The notes below the pieces were generated by a model, which saw nothing but the letters and a program-made list of their open reading frames with translations, was not told the origin of the DNA and ran no database searches. A stretch of DNA of 54,786 nucleotides from an uncultured Pelagibacteraceae bacterium (GTDB lineage Bacteria > Pseudomonadota > Alphaproteobacteria > Pelagibacterales > Pelagibacteraceae): assembly GCA_902551445.1 (NCBI GenBank), contig CACDDB010000003.1:1-54786 (forward strand). The letters run 5' to 3'. This document shows positions 8,303-17,134 of the stretch, one piece after another. How positions within the stretch are numbered: position 1 is the first letter of the stretch; every line of letters begins with the position of its first letter. A program made the position numbers and the translations under genes.

Positions 8303-9750
8303 TAATATTTTCTCCAAAAAGATGGTATGAACAATACTAATATAGCAAACAATTCCAGTCTACCTAAAATCATAGAAAAACTTAAAACCCATTTCGAAAT
8401 ATCAGACAATTTAGAAAAATTGCCATTTGGTCCAATGATTTCGCCTAGTCCAGGTCCTACATTTGATATTGAAGTAGCAGCAGCGGATATAGAAGTAATA
8501 AAATCAAGTCCAGTTAAAGACAACAAAGCTGCAATAATAAAGAAAATAACTATGTATAAATATATAAACGAAATTACAGAAGACATGAATTTTTCATCTA
8601 TATTATTATTGTCGTATTTAATTATAAATATTCCACGAGGATAAATTATTTTTTTTAATTCATTAGCTATGAAGCGGTATAACAATTGGACTCTAAATAT
8701 TTTTATTCCACATGCAGTTGATCCTGCACAGCCACCAATAAACATTAATATTAAAAAAAATACCAATGGAAAGTTTCCCCATAAGCTAAAATCTTTAGTA
8801 ACATATCCTGTTCCTGTGAGAATTGATATGACATTAAATGATATAGATCTTAAGCTTATTTCAAATATACTTTTATTTGCAATACTTAAATAAATAAACA
8901 TAAAAATTATTGAAAATAGAATTATTTTAATAAAAGTAACTATTTGACTATCTGAAAAAAAAATTTTTTTATCACCATTTAAATATTTTATATATGCAAT
9001 GAATGGTATACTTCCAAGAATTATAAATATCATCGAAGTAATTTCAATATAGGCACTATTAAAGTGTCCAATTGAGTCATTATAGTTTGAAAAACCTCCT
9101 GTAGCCAAAGTAGTCATAGAATGTGTGATACTGTCAAAAAAACTCATTCCAAATATATTATAAAGCAAACAACATAATGTAGTAAAAAATAAATAAATAA
9201 TAATTAAACGAATAGTAACTTGCTTTGATCTTGGTAAGATTTTTTCAGCTGTGTCCCTACTTGAAGTTTTAAATAACTGCATACCACCAACGTTCATAAT
9301 TGGCATTAAAGTAATTGCCATTACAATTATTCCTATTCCACCAAGCCATTGTAATATAGCTCTCCATAGAAGAATTGATTTTGGAACGACCTCCAAGTTT
9401 ACAATTATTGTTGAACCGGTAGTTGTTATTCCAGATATGCTTTCAAAAAAAGAGTCAGTTATAGATAAATTTAAACTTGAAAATATAAAAGGTAATGATC
9501 CAAACACTGCAATGGTGATCCAAGACAGGGCAGTCAATAGAAATGCTTGAGGCAAATTTAATTTTTTTTCGTGATCTAAGTTTGAAATAAAAAAAAGCAC
9601 ACCAAAAATTATGCTTATTATTGCCGAACTAATAAATGAAGAATCAAATTCATTAAAAATAAACTGAATGATTATTGGTATACTCATAGATACACCAAGT
9701 ATTATTTGCAAAACTCCTAAAGTGAAAAAAACAGTTTTATAATTGGACAT
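8302..9750 (-). CDS. trkH: Trk/Ktr-type potassium uptake membrane subunit
   Basis: 482-residue K+ translocating subunit with four repeated M1-P-M2 units. The selectivity-filter loops, one glycine each, are visible as SISGITTTGST, TLATGGFSNY, SILTGTGYVT and SISNVGPGLG. The C-terminus ends RLELFAILVLFIPSFW, a TrkH feature. A cytosolic NAD-binding partner (TrkA/KtrA) is needed by known systems and is not in this window. The gene is followed by ampG with a 1-bp stop/start overlap, and faces lysK across a 90-bp divergent gap. Confidence 0.92.
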   Translation of the reverse strand: MSNYKTVFFTLGVLQIILGVSMSIPIIIQFIFNEFDSSFISSAIISIIFGVLFFISNLDHEKKLNLPQAFLLTALSWITIAVFGSLPFIFSSLNLSITDSFFESISGITTTGSTIIVNLEVVPKSILLWRAILQWLGGIGIIVMAITLMPIMNVGGMQLFKTSSRDTAEKILPRSKQVTIRLIIIYLFFTTLCCLLYNIFGMSFFDSITHSMTTLATGGFSNYNDSIGHFNSAYIEITSMIFIILGSIPFIAYIKYLNGDKKIFFSDSQIVTFIKIILFSIIFMFIYLSIANKSIFEISLRSISFNVISILTGTGYVTKDFSLWGNFPLVFFLILMFIGGCAGSTACGIKIFRVQLLYRFIANELKKIIYPRGIFIIKYDNNNIDEKFMSSVISFIYLYIVIFFIIAALLSLTGLDFITSISAAATSISNVGPGLGEIIGPNGNFSKLSDISKWVLSFSMILGRLELFAILVLFIPSFWRKY

Positions 9751-9840
9751 TTTGAAAGAACATTATTTTATGGTAAATAAAATTCAACTCTATAAGAATA
9801 TTTATATAGATTAATTTTATAAGTAATTTGTTATTAAGTT

Positions 9841-11403
9841 GTGATAAATAAAGCTAACATAGAAAAAACTAACGCATGGCCATTTATTGAGGCTAAAAAA
9901 ATCTTAAAAGAGCGAAAAAAATATATTGAACAAAAAGGTAAAATAATATTACAAACGGGGTATGGACCAAGTGGCTTGCCACATATAGGAACTTTTGGTG
10001 AAGTTGCCAGAACCTCCATGGTTGTTAATGCATTAAATTATCTTACAGATATCCCAAAAGAGATAATCACTTTTTCAGATGATATGGATGGATTAAGAAA
10101 AATTCCTGACAATGTTCCCAATCAAAAAATATTAGAAAAAAACTTACACAAACCTCTTACAGATGTACCCGATCCTTTCGGAAAATATAATAGCTTTGGA
10201 GAACATAACAATAATATGTTAAAAAAATTTTTAGATCAGTTTAATTTTAATTACGTTTTCAAGAGCTCGACAGAACTTTACAAGTCAGGATATTTTAATG
10301 AAACACTTAAATTAATATTAAAAAATTATAATGGAATTATGGATATAATTATTCCAACATTAGGTAAAGAAAGACAAAAAACTTATTCTCCTTTTTTACC
10401 TATCTGCTCGGACACAGGCATTGTATTAGAGATTCCTGTTTTAGAGATAAATGAAAAAAATTCTAAAATTATTTTTGATAATAATGGAAAGAAAATTGAA
10501 AAAAGTATTTTGGACGGTAACTGTAAACTACAATGGAAAGTAGATTGGGCGATGAGATGGTATGCCATAGATGTTGATTTTGAAATGTATGGCAAGGATC
10601 TAATTGAAAGCGCAATTCTTTCCACAAAAATAATTAAGCTTCTTGGTAAGGCAAACCCATCTGGTTTTGCTTATGAATTATTTCTTGATGAAAAAGGTGA
10701 AAAGATTTCAAAGTCCAAAGGAAATGGAATAACCATTGATGAATGGTTGAATTATGCATCTCCAGAAAGTTTATCTTTATTTATGTATCAAAACCCCAAA
10801 AGAGCAAAAAAATTGTATAAAGAAATAGTACCAAAAGCTGTTGATGATTATTTAGATTTTATTGAAAAAGGAAAAAATCAAGATGAATTACAATTATTAT
10901 TAAATCCAGTTTGGCACGTTCATAGTGGTACAATACCAAACGAGAAAAACATCATGACTTTCTCAATGCTTTTAAACTTAGTTGAAACAAGCAATGCAAA
11001 TTCAAGTGATCTTTTATGGAAGTTTGTTAAAAAATATAAAAAAAATATTTCTGAAAAAGATCATCCTATTTTTGACAAATTAATCAGTTATGCAATTAAA
11101 TATTTTAACGATGTTATAAAAAAAAATAAGAAATATAAAATACCAAGCACAGAGGAAAAGAAAGCTCTTGAGAAATTAATACAAGCTTTAGATAAATGTA
11201 ACGACGAAATGAAACCAGAAGACATTCAAACACAAATTTATGCCGTTGGAAAAGATAATGGCTATAAAGAGAATTTAAGAGACTGGTTTAAACTAATTTA
11301 TCAAGTTATTTTTGGTGATGAAAATGGCCCAAGAATGGGTTTCTTTATTAGCTTTTTCGGTGTTAATGAAACAAAACAACTAATTAAAGATAAAATTAAA
11401 TAA
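9841..11403 (+). CDS. lysK: Lysyl-tRNA synthetase, class I
   Basis: 520-residue archaeal-type class I LysRS, which charges tRNA-Lys in most alphaproteobacteria. The class I signatures are present: the HIGH-type GPSGLPHIGTFGEV (residues ~41-54) and KMSKS-type KISKSKGNG. CKLQWKVDWAMRWY is a further family motif. The start is GTG at 9841 with no clear Shine-Dalgarno, chosen because the following INKANIEKTNAWPFIEA aligns with the usual N-terminus. The stop overlaps the pyrD start by 1 bp. No class II LysRS is present in the window. Confidence 0.95.
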   Translation: MINKANIEKTNAWPFIEAKKILKERKKYIEQKGKIILQTGYGPSGLPHIGTFGEVARTSMVVNALNYLTDIPKEIITFSDDMDGLRKIPDNVPNQKILEKNLHKPLTDVPDPFGKYNSFGEHNNNMLKKFLDQFNFNYVFKSSTELYKSGYFNETLKLILKNYNGIMDIIIPTLGKERQKTYSPFLPICSDTGIVLEIPVLEINEKNSKIIFDNNGKKIEKSILDGNCKLQWKVDWAMRWYAIDVDFEMYGKDLIESAILSTKIIKLLGKANPSGFAYELFLDEKGEKISKSKGNGITIDEWLNYASPESLSLFMYQNPKRAKKLYKEIVPKAVDDYLDFIEKGKNQDELQLLLNPVWHVHSGTIPNEKNIMTFSMLLNLVETSNANSSDLLWKFVKKYKKNISEKDHPIFDKLISYAIKYFNDVIKKNKKYKIPSTEEKKALEKLIQALDKCNDEMKPEDIQTQIYAVGKDNGYKENLRDWFKLIYQVIFGDENGPRMGFFISFFGVNETKQLIKDKIK

Positions 11404-12443
11404 TGTATTCTGCATTAAGATCCCTAATATTTAAATTAGATCCAGAATTGTCTCACAATCTGGCAATTAAATCATTAAAGTTCAATTATAGTCCAGTGAA
11501 AAATATTATAATAGATAGTTCTATTGAAACAAATTTTTTTGGAAAAAAAATTAACAACCCTATAGGTATAGCAGCAGGATTTGATAAAAATGCAGAGGTT
11601 TATAATCCTTTATATAGACTTGGCTTTGGTTTTGTTGAAGTTGGAACAGTCACTCCTAAAAAGCAATATGGCAATCCCAAACCAAGAGTTTTTAGATTAG
11701 AGGAAGATGAGGCATTAATTAATAGGTTAGGGTTTAATAATTCTGGATCAGATGCAATTGGTTCTAGAATTAATTCATACCCCCCCAATGGCGTGTTAGG
11801 AATAAATATTGGACCAAATATGAGTACCACAAATAAATTAGAAGATTATTTAATTTGTTTGAGAAAGTTTCACAAACTTTGCGATTATTTGACAATAAAT
11901 ATTTCTTCACCAAATACAGAAAACCTTAGAAATTTTCACAATAAGTCTGAATTAGATCAATTGTTAAAAATTATTCAAGAAGAAAAAAAAATATTAAAAT
12001 CCAATATACTAATTGCTTTAAAGATATCTCCTGATATTGAAGAAAAAAATATATCTAATATTTCAGAATTACTTTTAAAATATGAAGTAGATATTATTAT
12101 AATTTCCAATTCTACTGATCAAAACAGAAACAATTTAAAAAATATTAATAAATTAGAAAAAGGAGGTTTGTCTGGAAAGCCCTTAGAAAAAAAATCAAAT
12201 ATATTGATAAATAAATTTTACAAAGTTTTAAGCAATAGAGTTAAAATAATTGGAGTAGGAGGAGTTGATTCAGGCAGAAGTGCCTATGAAAAAATTATTA
12301 ATGGAGCTACTTTAGTACAATTATACACAGGTATGGTTTATAAAGGACCAAATATAGCTAGAAATATCAGTGAGGAATTAATAAATATTTTAAAAAGCGA
12401 AGGGATAAAAAATATATCTGAAGCAATAGGTATTAAAAATTAA
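11403..12443 (+). CDS. pyrD: Dihydroorotate dehydrogenase, class 2 (quinone-linked)
   Basis: 346-residue FMN enzyme that oxidises dihydroorotate to orotate and passes electrons to quinone at the inner membrane; fourth step of pyrimidine synthesis. The N-terminal membrane-associating segment (MYSALRSLIFKLDPELSHNLAIKSLK) marks class 2. Visible motifs: GIAAGFDKNAE, VEVGTVTPKKQ, NRLGFNNSG, TINISSPNTENLR (catalytic Ser region), IIGVGGVDSG and VQLYTGMVYKGP. Joined to lysK by TAATG overlap. Length is normal. Confidence 0.96.
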   Translation: MYSALRSLIFKLDPELSHNLAIKSLKFNYSPVKNIIIDSSIETNFFGKKINNPIGIAAGFDKNAEVYNPLYRLGFGFVEVGTVTPKKQYGNPKPRVFRLEEDEALINRLGFNNSGSDAIGSRINSYPPNGVLGINIGPNMSTTNKLEDYLICLRKFHKLCDYLTINISSPNTENLRNFHNKSELDQLLKIIQEEKKILKSNILIALKISPDIEEKNISNISELLLKYEVDIIIISNSTDQNRNNLKNINKLEKGGLSGKPLEKKSNILINKFYKVLSNRVKIIGVGGVDSGRSAYEKIINGATLVQLYTGMVYKGPNIARNISEELINILKSEGIKNISEAIGIKN

Positions 12444-12445
12444 TC

Positions 12446-12474
12446 TTGACTGCCAAGTTTAGAGCACCTATACA
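12446..12474 (+). promoter_or_regulatory. Promoter of rpmB placing the start close to the ATG
   Basis: TTGACT (12446-12451), 17 bases, then TATACA (12469-12474), one of the best sigma-70 matches in the window. Initiation near 12480-12482 would leave only about 5-7 nt before the rpmB ATG at 12487, so the message would be nearly leaderless. No Shine-Dalgarno is present. Confidence 0.6.
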
Positions 12475-12486
12475 ATCATAAAATTT

Positions 12487-12768
12487 ATGACTAAAAAATG
12501 TGAACTTACCGGAAAAAAACCTTTAAAAGGTCATAAAGTTAGCCATGCTAACAATAAAACCAAAAGAAGATTTTTACCAAATCTTAAAAAAGTAAAATTC
12601 AAAAGTGAAACACTAAATAAAAGTTTAAGAATTACAGTATCAAACTCAGGTATAAGGTCAGTTGACAAAAAAGGTGGTTTTGATGCTTTTATAAAATCAG
12701 CTAAAGCAAAAAACTTATCAATAAGATTAAAAAAGTTAAAAAAATCTCTATTAATTAAATCTGCATAA
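12487..12768 (+). CDS. rpmB: 50S ribosomal protein L28
   Basis: 93-residue L28. The start MTKKCELTGKKPLKGHKVSHANNKTKR and the following RRFLPNLKKV are diagnostic, as is the basic C-terminus. A single cysteine (Cys5) remains of the zinc-binding set that some L28 proteins carry, so this is a zinc-independent form. It has its own promoter just upstream and overlaps yhhQ by 1 bp. Confidence 0.96.
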   Translation: MTKKCELTGKKPLKGHKVSHANNKTKRRFLPNLKKVKFKSETLNKSLRITVSNSGIRSVDKKGGFDAFIKSAKAKNLSIRLKKLKKSLLIKSA

Positions 12769-13322
12769 TGAGTTTATCATTCATAACTCTCTCATTTTTG
12801 ATGGGAGGAGTAGTATTAATTTCAAATTATCTAGTTCAGTTTCCAGTAAATATTTATGAATTACAGGATATATTAACTTATGGTGCTTTTACTTATCCAA
12901 TAGCTTTTCTCATAACTGATTTGTCAAATAAGTTTTATGGTAAAATTGTAGCTAGGAATATTGTTTATATAGGTTTTTTTATAGGTGTCTCTTTTTCACT
13001 TTTTTTTTCGACTAATTTTTCTGATCTAATTTCAGTTAGAATAGCTATAGGATCTGGAACAGCTTTTATTGTTGCTCAACTATTAGATGTACAAATATTT
13101 GATAAATTTAGAAATAAGAAATGGTTTGTTGCTCCTCTAACATCATCTTTCATTGGTTCTGCTGTTGATACATTGTTATTTTTTTCAATTTCATTTTATG
13201 GAACAGGAGCTCCTTGGATAACTTTATCTCTAGGAGATTTAGCTATAAAAATACTTGTTACTTTAATAATGTTAATACCTTTCAGATTATTAATTAGAAA
13301 TACTAAGATAGTTGGTTATTAA
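12768..13322 (+). CDS. yhhQ: Queuosine-precursor transporter (YhhQ/VUT family)
   Basis: 184-residue inner-membrane protein with about six hydrophobic segments. The family motifs YPIAFLITDLSNKFYG, VAQLLDVQIFDKFR and TSSFIGSAVDTLLFF fit the vitamin-uptake-like YhhQ group, whose E. coli member imports preQ0/preQ1 for queuosine modification of tRNA. The role here is by family. Its ATG overlaps the rpmB stop (TAATG), so it is co-expressed with a ribosomal protein. The stop shares TTAA with the convergent agmatinase-like gene. Confidence 0.85.
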   Translation: MSLSFITLSFLMGGVVLISNYLVQFPVNIYELQDILTYGAFTYPIAFLITDLSNKFYGKIVARNIVYIGFFIGVSFSLFFSTNFSDLISVRIAIGSGTAFIVAQLLDVQIFDKFRNKKWFVAPLTSSFIGSAVDTLLFFSISFYGTGAPWITLSLGDLAIKILVTLIMLIPFRLLIRNTKIVGY

Positions 13323-14194
13323 AATAGAAATTTATAAGATAGTATTTTATAGGCTAATTTAGCAACTAGAAAATTATATGAGTTAAATCCTTTAATTGGA
13401 GCTAGTTCATTTATATCAGCACCTACAATATTTGAATTTTTTGCTGCTATTTTAATTATATTTAATGTTTCATCCCAGAATAGCCCTCCAGGCTCAGGAG
13501 TTCCAGTTGCTGGCATAATACTAGAGTCAAAACCATCAACATCAAATGTTAAGTAGACATTTTTATTTTTAATAATATTTTTAAATTTATTTAAATTCCA
13601 TCTGCTTTTATCTTTTGCCCAGTAAATTTTAATTCTTTTTGAATTTTTTTTTAAAAATGGGATTTCGCTTTGTGAAATATTTCTTATACCAAAAGATACA
13701 ACAGATACATTTTTATGATCAAGGCATCTTCTAATTGCTGAGGCATGTGAAAATTTTTCTCCGTTATAACTTTGTCTTAAATCTGCATGTGCATCGAAAT
13801 GCAATAATAATATTTTTTTATATTTTTTAGCAAAAGGAATAATGCATCCTGGTGTAATAGAGTGTTCACCGCCTAAAGTAAGAGGAAAAAGCTTTTTATT
13901 TAAAATTTTTTCATTAGTTTCAGATATTTTTTTTATGGCTTTAATAATATTTTTATCTATTTTAAAAGGTTTAAGGGTTTTAATTCCTATTTTTTTAAAA
14001 GGTTCACAATTCAACTCTTCATCATATAATTCAACTTGATGTGATGCTTTGATAATTTCTTTTGGACCATTTTTAGTTCCGCCTCCATAACTAACTGTTT
14101 TTTCTAAACCAAAAGGAACTACAATAGCTTTTTCTTTGAAATTAAATTTATTGTCAATTCCAAGAAACCCTTTTTTATTTGATAGATAGTTCAA
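13319..14194 (-). CDS. speB: Agmatinase / arginase-family ureohydrolase
   Basis: 291-residue Mn-dependent ureohydrolase. The binuclear manganese ligands are visible in GGEHSIT, HFDAHADLR and TFDVDGFDSSIMPATGTPEPGG, the last being typical of agmatinases. Agmatinase converts agmatine to putrescine and urea; other guanidino substrates (for example guanidinobutyrate) are possible. It is third in a minus-strand run behind a PLP decarboxylase and a deoxyhypusine-synthase-like protein (3-bp gap), so a polyamine role is likely. No separate arginine decarboxylase is visible here. Confidence 0.82.
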   Translation of the reverse strand: MNYLSNKKGFLGIDNKFNFKEKAIVVPFGLEKTVSYGGGTKNGPKEIIKASHQVELYDEELNCEPFKKIGIKTLKPFKIDKNIIKAIKKISETNEKILNKKLFPLTLGGEHSITPGCIIPFAKKYKKILLLHFDAHADLRQSYNGEKFSHASAIRRCLDHKNVSVVSFGIRNISQSEIPFLKKNSKRIKIYWAKDKSRWNLNKFKNIIKNKNVYLTFDVDGFDSSIMPATGTPEPGGLFWDETLNIIKIAAKNSNIVGADINELAPIKGFNSYNFLVAKLAYKILSYKFLF

Positions 14195-14197
14195 TTT

Positions 14198-15241
14198 TTA
14201 CCCAAAGATTTCTGAAAAATTTTTTCTACTTCTTTTCTTCCAATTACCATTATGGTAAACATCGCTAGCTATTAAAGGTAAAACACTTGTTGCTTCAGCA
14301 AATACCATTTGTTCTTTAGTTATATCAACTTTTCCCCACGAACTCGCCTCCTTTAACGTAGAACTACTACAAGCCCCGTCTCTTGAGTCAGCAACTGTTA
14401 TTTGCACAGCATATTTATGCATATCTACATTTTTACCTAAAAGTTCTGCACAAATTACTGTGTCTTGTATAAAATTTTTTGGTACACCTCCTCCAATCAT
14501 AAACAGTCCTGAGCCTTTAGATCTGATTTTAATTTCTGTTAATTCTCTAAACTCTCTTATTGAATCTATTGTAATATGTTTTTTAGGATTTTTTTCTTGG
14601 TGCATTACTAAACCAAATCCTGCGCTAGAATCTGTAAAGGCAGGACAAAATATTGGAACTTTATTGTCATATGCAGTTTCAATTAAAGAATTTTTTTTTT
14701 TTGCATTAGATTTTAAATATTTGCCAATTTCATAAATAAATTCCCTTGAAGTATAGCTTCTTGGCTCTAGTTTATTTGCTATTTCACATATGGTTTTGTC
14801 ACACATTTGTAATTCATCTTCATCGATATAGGTATCGTAAATCCTGTCTATGTAATTTTTTCTTAATTCTTTATCATCTTGAAATTGTGAACCTTGATAA
14901 TGTTTAAAGCCAAGTGCTTCAAAAAAATCCATATCAATAATTGAAGCACCAGTTGCCACAATTGCATCAACCATATTGTATTTTATCATATCTCTGTAGA
15001 TATGCATGCATCCAGCCGCAGATGTAGATCCTGCTAGAGTTAGAAAAATTGTACAATCTTTATCATTAATCATTTGATTGAATATGTTTGCTGCGTTAGC
15101 AGTTTCTCTCGAAACAAAAGACATTTTTTTCATTGAAGAAATTATTTTTCTTGCGTCAAAAGAAGTTATGTCAATATGCTCTACTGGCTCCTTAAGAATT
15201 TCTTTTTTGCTATTATGACCTACGGATTTTTTTTTAGACAT
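14198..15241 (-). CDS. Deoxyhypusine-synthase-like aminobutyl transferase
   Basis: 347-residue protein of the deoxyhypusine synthase family. Eukaryotic and archaeal members move an aminobutyl group from spermidine to a lysine of eIF5A; bacteria lack that target. The NAD-binding-type segments LTLAGSTSAAGCMH and ATGASIIDMDFFEALG are present. EASSWGKVDI aligns with the human active-site segment, so Lys304 appears to be the catalytic lysine that forms the imine. Retention of that lysine plus an adjacent decarboxylase suggests a small-molecule acceptor such as putrescine (homospermidine synthesis). That substrate is inference. It directly abuts the decarboxylase gene. Confidence 0.8.
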   Translation of the reverse strand: MSKKKSVGHNSKKEILKEPVEHIDITSFDARKIISSMKKMSFVSRETANAANIFNQMINDKDCTIFLTLAGSTSAAGCMHIYRDMIKYNMVDAIVATGASIIDMDFFEALGFKHYQGSQFQDDKELRKNYIDRIYDTYIDEDELQMCDKTICEIANKLEPRSYTSREFIYEIGKYLKSNAKKKNSLIETAYDNKVPIFCPAFTDSSAGFGLVMHQEKNPKKHITIDSIREFRELTEIKIRSKGSGLFMIGGGVPKNFIQDTVICAELLGKNVDMHKYAVQITVADSRDGACSSSTLKEASSWGKVDITKEQMVFAEATSVLPLIASDVYHNGNWKKRSRKNFSEIFG

Positions 15242-16420
15242 TTAAGCAACAAGAAAAGATTTCTTATTTTCTTTGTCATACATGGTCATTATTGGATTGT
15301 CTTCTACTTCGTAAATTTCATCAGAATAAAAACCATTAAATTTAGTTCTGAAAGTTAAACCATATGCGCCTAGCTGGCCTAATTCAATATAATCATTTTC
15401 TTTTATATTATTTGGAAGTATAAACGGCCCCTTCATATAATCCATACTATCACATGTTGGTCCATAAAAATCAAAAGCTGTCATTTTTTTTGATATTATT
15501 CTTCCATTAGTTATTAATCTAGAAGGATAAACAATATTAGGAACTCCACCATCAAAAAGAGTTCCATAAGTTCCATCATTTATATAAAGCTTTTGTTTCT
15601 TTCTCAAAATGACTTTTACAATCGTAGATCCACTTTCAGCTACGATTGCTCTTCCCGGTTCGCAAAATAATTCTGGTTCTTTTTCTAGTTTTAAATCGCT
15701 TATATTTTTTTTAATTTCTTCGAAATAATTTTCTAAAGGCTGAGGAATTAAATCTGGATATACTGTAGGAAAACCCCCACCTATATTTATGTAATCTGGA
15801 ATTATCTTTGTTTTTTTTATTATATTTCTTATTTCTAATATGCCTTTTGCATATGAAATTGGATGCATACACTGGGACCCTACATGAAAACTTAAACCAA
15901 TTTTTTTTGCATATTGACTAGTTAGTCTAAATAAGCCAGTTGCTTCAGAGCTTAAAGCTCCAAATTTTTTTGATAAATCTATTTCTGCGTGCTCATTTGA
16001 AACTGATACTCTTACAAATAATTCTAAATCTTTGGCATTGTTTGTACTTTCAATAATTTTTATTAATTCATCTTTAGTGTCTAATGAAAAAACTTTAACT
16101 CCATAATTAAAGTAGGCCTCTTTTATACTTTCTCGAGTTTTTACAGTATTCATATAGTAGCATTCTGCTTTAGGATTTATGCTTTTTACACTTTTTAATT
16201 CTGGTATTGATGCAATATCAAAGTTTGTAATTCCACTTTCCATGACTGTTTTTAATATTTCATCATTAGGGTTGGTTTTTACTGCATACAAAATTCTACC
16301 TGCAAAATTATTTTGAAAAAAGCTTGAAGCTTTGCGAATTGATTCTTTCCTTACGCAGTAAACAGGGTTTACTGGTTTAAGTTGATTTATTAATTCATCA
16401 ACAGACTTAAATTTTTTCAT
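15242..16420 (-). CDS. Ornithine-type PLP decarboxylase (alanine-racemase fold)
   Basis: 392-residue fold-III decarboxylase, probably making putrescine from ornithine. PLP lysine Lys48 lies in YAVKTNP; HVGSQ, INIGGGFP and CEPGRAI bind the cofactor; Cys323 in GPTCDSMD is the catalytic cysteine at the dimer interface, and DGTYG follows earlier. Ornithine, lysine or carboxynorspermidine decarboxylase cannot be separated by eye; it is not a diaminopimelate decarboxylase by motif pattern. The start has a strong GAGGGG a few bases before the ATG. First gene of the decarboxylase/DHS-like/agmatinase-like run, divergent from regA. Confidence 0.85.
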   Translation of the reverse strand: MKKFKSVDELINQLKPVNPVYCVRKESIRKASSFFQNNFAGRILYAVKTNPNDEILKTVMESGITNFDIASIPELKSVKSINPKAECYYMNTVKTRESIKEAYFNYGVKVFSLDTKDELIKIIESTNNAKDLELFVRVSVSNEHAEIDLSKKFGALSSEATGLFRLTSQYAKKIGLSFHVGSQCMHPISYAKGILEIRNIIKKTKIIPDYINIGGGFPTVYPDLIPQPLENYFEEIKKNISDLKLEKEPELFCEPGRAIVAESGSTIVKVILRKKQKLYINDGTYGTLFDGGVPNIVYPSRLITNGRIISKKMTAFDFYGPTCDSMDYMKGPFILPNNIKENDYIELGQLGAYGLTFRTKFNGFYSDEIYEVEDNPIMTMYDKENKKSFLVA

Positions 16421-16457
16421 TTAGCCCCTCGTTACAAAAAAAATTTATAAAAAAAAA

Positions 16458-16478
16458 TTTGTATAAATAACATACAAA
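16458..16478. repeat. 7-bp inverted repeat in the decarboxylase/regA intergenic region
   Basis: TTTGTAT (16458-16464) and ATACAAA (16472-16478) form a perfect inverted repeat around a 7-base centre, 38 bp upstream of the decarboxylase start. It could be an operator or a chance AT-rich palindrome. The rest of the 156-bp gap shows only AT-rich sequence and a possible regA promoter. Confidence 0.35.
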
Positions 16479-16537
16479 CTTCCTATAAATTCAGCGTTTA
16501 AGGGATATATTTCTTAATGTAAAGTAAATAATTGCTA

Positions 16538-16565
16538 TTGAATTAACAAATTATCAACATATATA
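16538..16565 (+). promoter_or_regulatory. Possible regA promoter
   Basis: TTGAAT (16538-16543), 16 bases, TATATA (16560-16565). A start near 16572 would leave a leader of only about 5 nt before the regA ATG at 16577. In such AT-rich DNA this match is modest evidence. Confidence 0.4.
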
Positions 16566-16576
16566 CGTCGGGTACA

Positions 16577-17134
16577 ATGTTGGAAAATAATAGTAATTTG
16601 ACAGATTTTAAAGGTAAATCACTACTCATAGTTGATGATGATAATCCTTTTAGAGAAAGATTGGCTAGAGCCATGGAGAAAAAAGGATTTAAGGTTTTAC
16701 AGGCAGAAAGTGTAAAAAAAGGTAAGGATGCAGCAAATTCCAATAAACCTCAATTTGGAGTAGTGGATTTAAGATTAAATGATGGAAATGGAATAGAGGT
16801 TGTAAGAGAAATCCAAAAAAGCAACCCAAATAGTAGAGTTATAATGTTAACTGGGTATGGAAATATACCAACTGCAGTAGCAGCGATAAAACTAGGAGCT
16901 ATTGATTATCTTTCTAAGCCCGCAGATGCTGATGATGTTGAAAGAGCACTTTTAGCAGATCCAAACAAGAGAGCTGAGCCACCTGAAAATCCAATGTCTG
17001 CTGATAGGGTAAAGTGGGAACACATTCATCGTGTTTTCGAATTATGCAACAGAAATGTTTCAGAAACTGCTAGAAGACTTAAGATGCATAGAAGAACTTT
17101 GCAAAGAATTCTATCTAAAAGATCTCCTAAATAA
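16577..17134 (+). CDS. regA: Redox response regulator RegA/PrrA/ActR
   Basis: 185-residue response regulator. Receiver domain: acidic pocket LLIVDDDNPF, phospho-acceptor Asp64 in VVDLRLNDGNG, Thr in MLTGYG and Lys in YLSKPADADDV. A proline-containing linker leads to a Fis-type helix-turn-helix (about residues 150-181, NVSETARRLKMHRRTLQRIL), which is nearly invariant in the RegA/PrrA group. RegA homologues control respiration and carbon/nitrogen genes in response to redox state. Its expected kinase RegB is not adjacent but lies at 40442-41728. Its 3' end overlaps the convergent bioY by 8 bp. Confidence 0.94.
   Translation: MLENNSNLTDFKGKSLLIVDDDNPFRERLARAMEKKGFKVLQAESVKKGKDAANSNKPQFGVVDLRLNDGNGIEVVREIQKSNPNSRVIMLTGYGNIPTAVAAIKLGAIDYLSKPADADDVERALLADPNKRAEPPENPMSADRVKWEHIHRVFELCNRNVSETARRLKMHRRTLQRILSKRSPK

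Noticed and set aside
8303-8317. TTG start of ampG five codons upstream
   Set aside because: The ATG at 8302 has GGAG at good spacing and the usual TAATG overlap with trkH.
14198-15241. Literal deoxyhypusine synthase acting on eIF5A
   Set aside because: Bacteria lack eIF5A; family membership and Lys304 are kept, but the protein substrate is not plausible.
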